Positions 59,994 through 64,000 of a stretch of 64,000 nt of DNA are shown piece by piece. The stretch covers positions 62,001 to 126,000 of the forward strand of contig NZ_FNWW01000001.1 in assembly GCF_900108515.1 (NCBI RefSeq), given 5' to 3'. The stretch is from Halobacillus karajensis. GTDB lineage: Bacteria; Bacillota; Bacilli; Bacillales; Halobacillaceae. The first letter of the stretch is position 1; each line of letters opens with the position of its first letter. Under the pieces are notes generated by a model that saw only the letters and a list, made by a program, of their open reading frames with translations, was not told where the DNA came from and did not search any database. The translations under genes were made by a program, and so were the position numbers.

Positions 59994-62507
59994 TTATTTC
60001 CCGTGGCAATTTTTATATTTCTTCCCGCTTCCGCAAGGACATGGATCGTTACGACCAACGCTATCCTTTTTCACGAAAGGGGTTTTCTTCTTCGGTTCTT
60101 TATTCTCGCTACCGCCTGACACGGCTTTGGCTCCCTGAGCAACTTCCTCACGCTGCAGGTTGTTGCGGATTTGGGCCTTCATAACATAGCGGGAGACCTC
60201 TTCATCAATATTAGCAACCATCTGTTCAAACATACGGAAGCCTTCAAAATTATATTCACGAAGCGGATCGTTCTGACCATAAGCGCGCAAGTGAATACCC
60301 TGACGCAGTTGGTCCATCTGATCAATATGGTCCATCCACTTCTGATCGACCGTACGCAGCAAAATCACTTTTTCGAACTCGCGCATCTGTTCTGGAGAAA
60401 GCTCTTCCTCTTTTTCATCATACCGCTGCTTCACTTTTTCAAGGATTAGCTCCTCCATTTCCTGAGGATCCTTTCCTTTCAAGTCGGCAGTAGTTACATC
60501 GCCTTCTGGCAGCAAGTTCGCCCGCAAGTATTCTACAAGGCTCTCAAGTTCCCAGTTTTCCTCTTCCTCATCACTCGTATGAGTGGCGACCGTTTGTGAT
60601 ACGGTACGTTCGATCATCTGTTCAATGATTTCACGTAAGTTCTCAGATGTCAGTACTTCATAACGCTGCGTATAAATGACCTCACGCTGCTGACGCAGGA
60701 CGTCGTCGTAAGAAAGGATCGTCTTACGCGCATCGAAGTTGTTTCCTTCCACACGTTTTTGGGCTGATTCCACAGCACGGGAAATCATTTTACTTTCAAT
60801 CGGCTGAGAGTCATCCATCCCGAGACGGTCCATCATGCTGCGGATGTTATCTGACGCAAAACGGCGCATCAGTTCATCATCTGTCGCCAAATAAAACTGA
60901 GACATACCTGGGTCCCCTTGACGACCAGCACGACCACGAAGCTGGTTATCGATCCGACGGGATTCATGACGCTCTGTTCCGATAACTGCCAGGCCGCCAA
61001 CTTCTCGGACCCCATCACCAAGTTTAATGTCTGTTCCACGACCGGCCATGTTTGTTGCGATCGTCACCGCGCCTTTTTGGCCAGCATTTTCAATGATTTC
61101 TGCTTCACGGAAATGATTCTTCGCGTTGAGTACATTATGTGGAACACCGGCTTTAGTCAAGTAACGGGAAATAATTTCAGATGTTTCAACCGCCACTGTA
61201 CCGACAAGGACCGGCTGGCCTTTTTCGTGACGTTCCTTAATATCTTCGACAACAGCCCTGAATTTACCATCCATCGTCTTGTAGACAAGGTCTGGCTTAT
61301 CATCACGGACAATGTCACGGTTCGTCGGGATGACAATCACGCGCATGTTATAGATATTAAGGAATTCCTCTTCCTCTGTCTTCGCTGTACCAGTCATCCC
61401 GGAAAGCTTATCATACATACGGAAAAGGTTCTGGAATGTAATAGAAGCAAGTGTCTGACTCTCATTTTGAATCTCAAGCCCCTCTTTTGCCTCAATCGCC
61501 TGGTGTAAGCCATCACTATAACGACGGCCTTTCATCAAACGACCTGTAAACTGGTCAACGATCACAACTTCTCCGTCTTCCACAACATAGTCCGTATCCT
61601 TCTGCATTGATGTGTGCGCTTTAAGCGCCTGGTTAATGTGGTGAATCAAGGATACATTAGAAAGATCGAATAAGTTCTCAATTTTGAAAAAGCGTTCCGC
61701 TTTGTTAATGCCTTCTTCAGTCAACTGGACATTTTTAGTTTTTTCGTCATACGTATAATCCTCTTCATTCGCAAGCAGGCGGACGAAAGAGTTGGCACCT
61801 CGATAGAGATCAGGTGATTTTGATGCAGACCCACTGATGATCAATGGGGTACGTGCTTCATCTATTAAAATCGAGTCGACCTCATCAATGATTGCAAAGT
61901 GAAGTGGACGCTGTACCATTTGTTCTTTATAAAGCACCATGTTGTCACGCAGGTAATCGAATCCAAATTCGTTGTTCGTCCCATACGTGATGTCTGCTTC
62001 ATACGCTTCCCGTTTTTCATCTTTGGACATTCCATTGGAGTTCAAGCCAACCGTCAGTCCTAAGAATTGAAAGAGTTCGCCCATCTCCGTGGCGTCACGA
62101 CTCGCCAAATAGTCGTTGACTGTGATGATGTGAACTCCTTTTCCCGTTATTGCATTTAAATAGGCAGGCATTGTGGAGGCAAGGGTTTTCCCTTCACCTG
62201 TTTTCATCTCGGCAATATTCCCTTCATGCAGGGCGATCGCGCCAAGAAGCTGCACTTTGAACGGACGCATCTCAAGAACACGTTTAGAACCTTCACGGAC
62301 GACCGCGAACGCTTCTACTAGCATATCATCTAATTTTTCGCCATTTTGATAGCGTTCTTTAAATTCTTCTGTCTTATTTTTTAATTCATCATCAGATAAT
62401 TTCTCGATTTGCGATTCCATCGCTTCGATTTCATCTGCGATTTTTTCTAATCGCTTTAATTGACGTGTATTACCATCGCCAAAAATCTTCTTTAAAGTAC
62501 CAAGCAT
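59994..62507 (-). CDS. secA: SecA, preprotein translocase ATPase
   Basis: An 837-residue motor that drives export through SecYEG. NBD1 Walker [14 protein letters not shown] near 100, [12 protein letters not shown] near 133, [20 protein letters not shown] (in parts) near 207, NBD2 [10 protein letters not shown] and [17 protein letters not shown] near 485, helical wing and scaffold domains follow, and the C-terminal zinc motif [14 protein letters not shown] closes the chain. Length is normal. GAGGAG precedes the ATG. Confidence 0.98.
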   Translation of the reverse strand: MLGTLKKIFGDGNTRQLKRLEKIADEIEAMESQIEKLSDDELKNKTEEFKERYQNGEKLDDMLVEAFAVVREGSKRVLEMRPFKVQLLGAIALHEGNIAEMKTGEGKTLASTMPAYLNAITGKGVHIITVNDYLASRDATEMGELFQFLGLTVGLNSNGMSKDEKREAYEADITYGTNNEFGFDYLRDNMVLYKEQMVQRPLHFAIIDEVDSILIDEARTPLIISGSASKSPDLYRGANSFVRLLANEEDYTYDEKTKNVQLTEEGINKAERFFKIENLFDLSNVSLIHHINQALKAHTSMQKDTDYVVEDGEVVIVDQFTGRLMKGRRYSDGLHQAIEAKEGLEIQNESQTLASITFQNLFRMYDKLSGMTGTAKTEEEEFLNIYNMRVIVIPTNRDIVRDDKPDLVYKTMDGKFRAVVEDIKERHEKGQPVLVGTVAVETSEIISRYLTKAGVPHNVLNAKNHFREAEIIENAGQKGAVTIATNMAGRGTDIKLGDGVREVGGLAVIGTERHESRRIDNQLRGRAGRQGDPGMSQFYLATDDELMRRFASDNIRSMMDRLGMDDSQPIESKMISRAVESAQKRVEGNNFDARKTILSYDDVLRQQREVIYTQRYEVLTSENLREIIEQMIERTVSQTVATHTSDEEEENWELESLVEYLRANLLPEGDVTTADLKGKDPQEMEELILEKVKQRYDEKEEELSPEQMREFEKVILLRTVDQKWMDHIDQMDQLRQGIHLRAYGQNDPLREYNFEGFRMFEQMVANIDEEVSRYVMKAQIRNNLQREEVAQGAKAVSGGSENKEPKKKTPFVKKDSVGRNDPCPCGSGKKYKNCHGK

Positions 62508-62564
62508 TGCAACCGCTCCTCTATTGATTTCCGATCTTCGGTTGAATAGTGTAATCCATTTATT

Positions 62565-62594
62565 ATCATAACACTAAGAGAAGCAGACTGACAA
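62565..62594 (-). promoter_or_regulatory. Promoter of secA-prfB
   Basis: Minus strand: -35 TTGTCA (62589-62594), 18-base spacer, -10 TATGAT (62565-62570), about 55 bases before the secA ATG. Confidence 0.55.
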
Positions 62595-62629
62595 TAAAGC
62601 GCATAGGGCTGAGGGCCCCGTGCAGGAAT

Positions 62630-62812
62630 TTATTTAGAGGGAATAAAAAGAGAGGAGCGTTCACGGATCACCTGATGCTCCACACCAGGCTGCCGCTGGT
62701 CAAGTTCCATCAGCCGCCGGTTAGTGGAACCGATAATATCAACAAGCTGAGCAATCGTTTCTTCCTGCTGTTTTAATCGCTCAATTATGTATGGGCATTC
62801 TTTACATTTCAT
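62630..62812 (-). CDS. Small CxxC protein, function unknown
   Basis: A 60-residue protein starting at ATG 62812, 6 bases after a strong AGGAGGTGG site; a longer frame upstream has no ribosome site. It begins MKCKECPYIIERLKQQEE: a CxxC pair (residues 3 and 6) followed by one long charged helix (about 8-45) likely to form a coiled coil, and a positively charged tail. No signal peptide. It stands between hpf and secA. It could bind zinc or a flagellar/chaperone partner; no family is recognised. Confidence 0.6.
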   Translation of the reverse strand: MKCKECPYIIERLKQQEETIAQLVDIIGSTNRRLMELDQRQPGVEHQVIRERSSLFIPSK

Positions 62813-62982
62813 AGATCCACCTCCTGATACATTCTTTATACTCCAAAACTCTGCCGTAAGCCAATGAAGAAAAACGCTTTTTGGATAGCTGGAATGGTGG
62901 AAAATTTGTTTTTTTGTAAAGGAAACATGAAAAACAGAGGCACCATTAGGGCAGAACATTGATTTTAAATCTTTTCCATTGC

Positions 62983-63011
62983 AAAAACACCCCTGCCAAA
63001 GCAGGGGTGTT
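62983..63011 (-). terminator. Terminator of hpf
   Basis: Minus strand: perfect 11-bp stem AACACCCCTGC with GCAGGGGTGTT around 4 bases, then TTTTG. Confidence 0.85.
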
Positions 63012-63025
63012 CATCTATCAACCTA

Positions 63026-63586
63026 TTAAGTTTCGATCAAACCGTAACGGCCGTCACGACGTTTATAAACAATGTTCGTTTCATCCGTATTTGCATTTGT
63101 AAAGACGAAAAAGTTGTGGCCAAGCATATCCATTTGCAATGCTGCTTCTTCACTATCCATCGGTTTCAAGTCAAAACGCTTCGTTTTTACGATTTCCACA
63201 TCAAATTCATCATCGATTGTTTGTGTTTGTTGTTGCTGCGCCTCGCGTTCAAGCTCGGCAAAGACGTATTTCGGAGCACCCTCTTGGCGGAACTTACGAT
63301 TCACTTTCGTTTTATGCTTGCGAATTTGTCGTTCCAATTTATCTACCACAAGGTCGATGGCAGCGTATAAATCTGTATGGTGTTCTTCAGCACGAAGAAG
63401 TAGATTTTTCATCGGGATTGTGACCTCGATCGTCTGCTCATCATTATAGACACTTAAATTAACGTGTACCTCAGAAGACGGGGGAGTATCAAAGTAGCGT
63501 TCAAGCTTGCTCACCTTTTTCTCCACATATTCTTTAATAGAATCCGTCACTTCCAAGTTTTCACCACGAATATTGTATTGTAGCAT
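63026..63586 (-). CDS. hpf: Long-form ribosome hibernation promoting factor
   Basis: A 186-residue protein: N-terminal RRF-M/HPF domain (about 1-100, LQYNIRGENLEVTDSIKEYV then KLERYFDTPP) that sits in the ribosome decoding region, linker, and C-terminal dimerisation domain (about 125-185, VKTKRFDLKPMDSEEAALQM then GHNFFVFTN). The long form joins 70S ribosomes into 100S dimers in stationary phase. The ATG at 63586 lies 9 bases after AAAGGAGG. Known as YvyD in B. subtilis. Confidence 0.96.
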   Translation of the reverse strand: MLQYNIRGENLEVTDSIKEYVEKKVSKLERYFDTPPSSEVHVNLSVYNDEQTIEVTIPMKNLLLRAEEHHTDLYAAIDLVVDKLERQIRKHKTKVNRKFRQEGAPKYVFAELEREAQQQQTQTIDDEFDVEIVKTKRFDLKPMDSEEAALQMDMLGHNFFVFTNANTDETNIVYKRRDGRYGLIET

Positions 63587-63621
63587 TAGAAGTGTCCTCC
63601 TTTCATCCTTATGTGATATAT

Positions 63622-63655
63622 ATTCTACCATACCCCCGCCCATTCCTGCATAAAC
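63622..63655 (-). promoter_or_regulatory. Overlapping sigma-B and sigma-H promoters of hpf
   Basis: Minus strand. Sigma-B: GTTTAT (63650-63655), 14-base spacer, GGGTAT (63630-63635). Sigma-H: GCAGGAATG (63641-63649), 12-base spacer, GTAGAAT (63622-63628), close to RnAGGAWWW-N12-RnnGAAT. B. subtilis yvyD is also driven by both factors. Confidence 0.75.
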
Positions 63656-63659
63656 TTTC

Positions 63660-64000
63660 GAAATATTTCGTCTAATTCGCGTCGGTAATTGTTGGGAAGT
63701 GATGAATTATTGGGATGAGAAGGGATATGGAGGGAAGATTATGATAGGTTTATGTCGATATTAGAGCCGATTGGGACAGATCATCGAAGGAGATGACAAA
63801 TTTTACTGAGTGCTTTTCATCGTGAAAAAATGCCCATTTTCAGGCTAATGATCTCTTGATTGGACAGAACACCTCTATTTTCGGCAGGATTCCACTTTTG
63901 GATTCCGAATTAGTCGTAGAGTATTCTGCGTATCGATTCACCCTCGACCAGTTCAAAACTATTAAGCAAACTATAACTTCCTTCTACCAAATCGAAAAAA
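63660..64000. other. Intergenic end of window, nothing assigned
   Basis: No frame above about 40 codons with a ribosome site is visible on either strand, and no strong hairpin or tRNA is seen. It is AT-rich and contains two poly-A/T tracts. It may hold the 3' region of the next upstream gene's transcript. Confidence 0.5.

Overview
The window is a stretch of core chromosome from a Gram-positive, moderately low-GC endospore-former of the family Bacillaceae. Gene content and order follow Bacillus subtilis blocks closely: cggR-gap-pgk-tpiA-gpmI-eno, yvcI-rapZ-yvcK-whiA-crh, hprK-lgt-yvoD-ppaX-yvoF, uvrB-uvrA, secA-prfB and cccB-ftsE-ctpB-minJ. The acidic proteins and this mix of genes suggest a halotolerant genus such as Halobacillus or a relative. 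That placement is inference; no rRNA gene is present to settle it. Almost everything is on the minus strand. Only clpP, a SNF2 helicase and a HAD hydrolase are on the plus strand.

Layout. 1-7.4 kb: a truncated YdcF-family gene, then the glycolytic operon led by its repressor CggR, with a recognisable promoter and tandem CggR operator. 7.4-9.4 kb: a glutaredoxin-like protein, a 75-residue orphan, tRNA-Arg(CCG), and clpP with a sigma-B-like promoter plus a sigma-A promoter overlapped by a CtsR box. 9.4-15.8 kb: crh, whiA, yvcK, rapZ, a Nudix hydrolase, trxB and a TPR protein. 15.9-22.4 kb: the eight-gene hisZGDBHAFI operon. 22.6-26.2 kb: a MerR regulator, acyl-CoA synthetase and acyl-CoA dehydrogenase in one autoregulated operon. 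26.4-27.2 kb: an unrecognised membrane-anchored protein. 27.3-36.1 kb: hprK-lgt-yvoD-ppaX-yvoF-glpP running straight into glpF-glpK-glpD, with two leader terminators that are likely GlpP targets. 36.4-38.9 kb: yvlD, yvlB, bshB2, yojF. 39-43.9 kb: uvrBA under a LexA box. 44-51.1 kb: prfC, a SWIM/SNF2 helicase, a divergent CtaA-like protein and a haloacid-dehalogenase-like enzyme, with three copies of a palindromic repeat between them. 51.2-58.7 kb: a Fur-controlled siderophore ATPase, minJ, ctpB, ftsE (with no ftsX), cccB, a YitT protein and gtaB. 58.8-63.7 kb: prfB with its programmed frameshift, secA, a small CxxC protein and hpf with overlapping sigma-B and sigma-H promoters.

How the parts fit. 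Central carbon flow and its control dominate: glycolysis (CggR, gap operon), HPr kinase and Crh for catabolite repression, PpaX to remove the pyrophosphate made by HprK, and glycerol use under GlpP. A second theme is envelope and division: ClpP, WhiA, YvcK, RapZ, Lgt, MinJ, CtpB, FtsE, GtaB, SecA. The observations most worth pursuing are the missing ftsX, the GACCTGGT palindrome family, glpP placed inside the hprK operon, a MerR promoter with a 19-bp spacer, and a CtaA-like protein that appears to lack one haem-ligand histidine.
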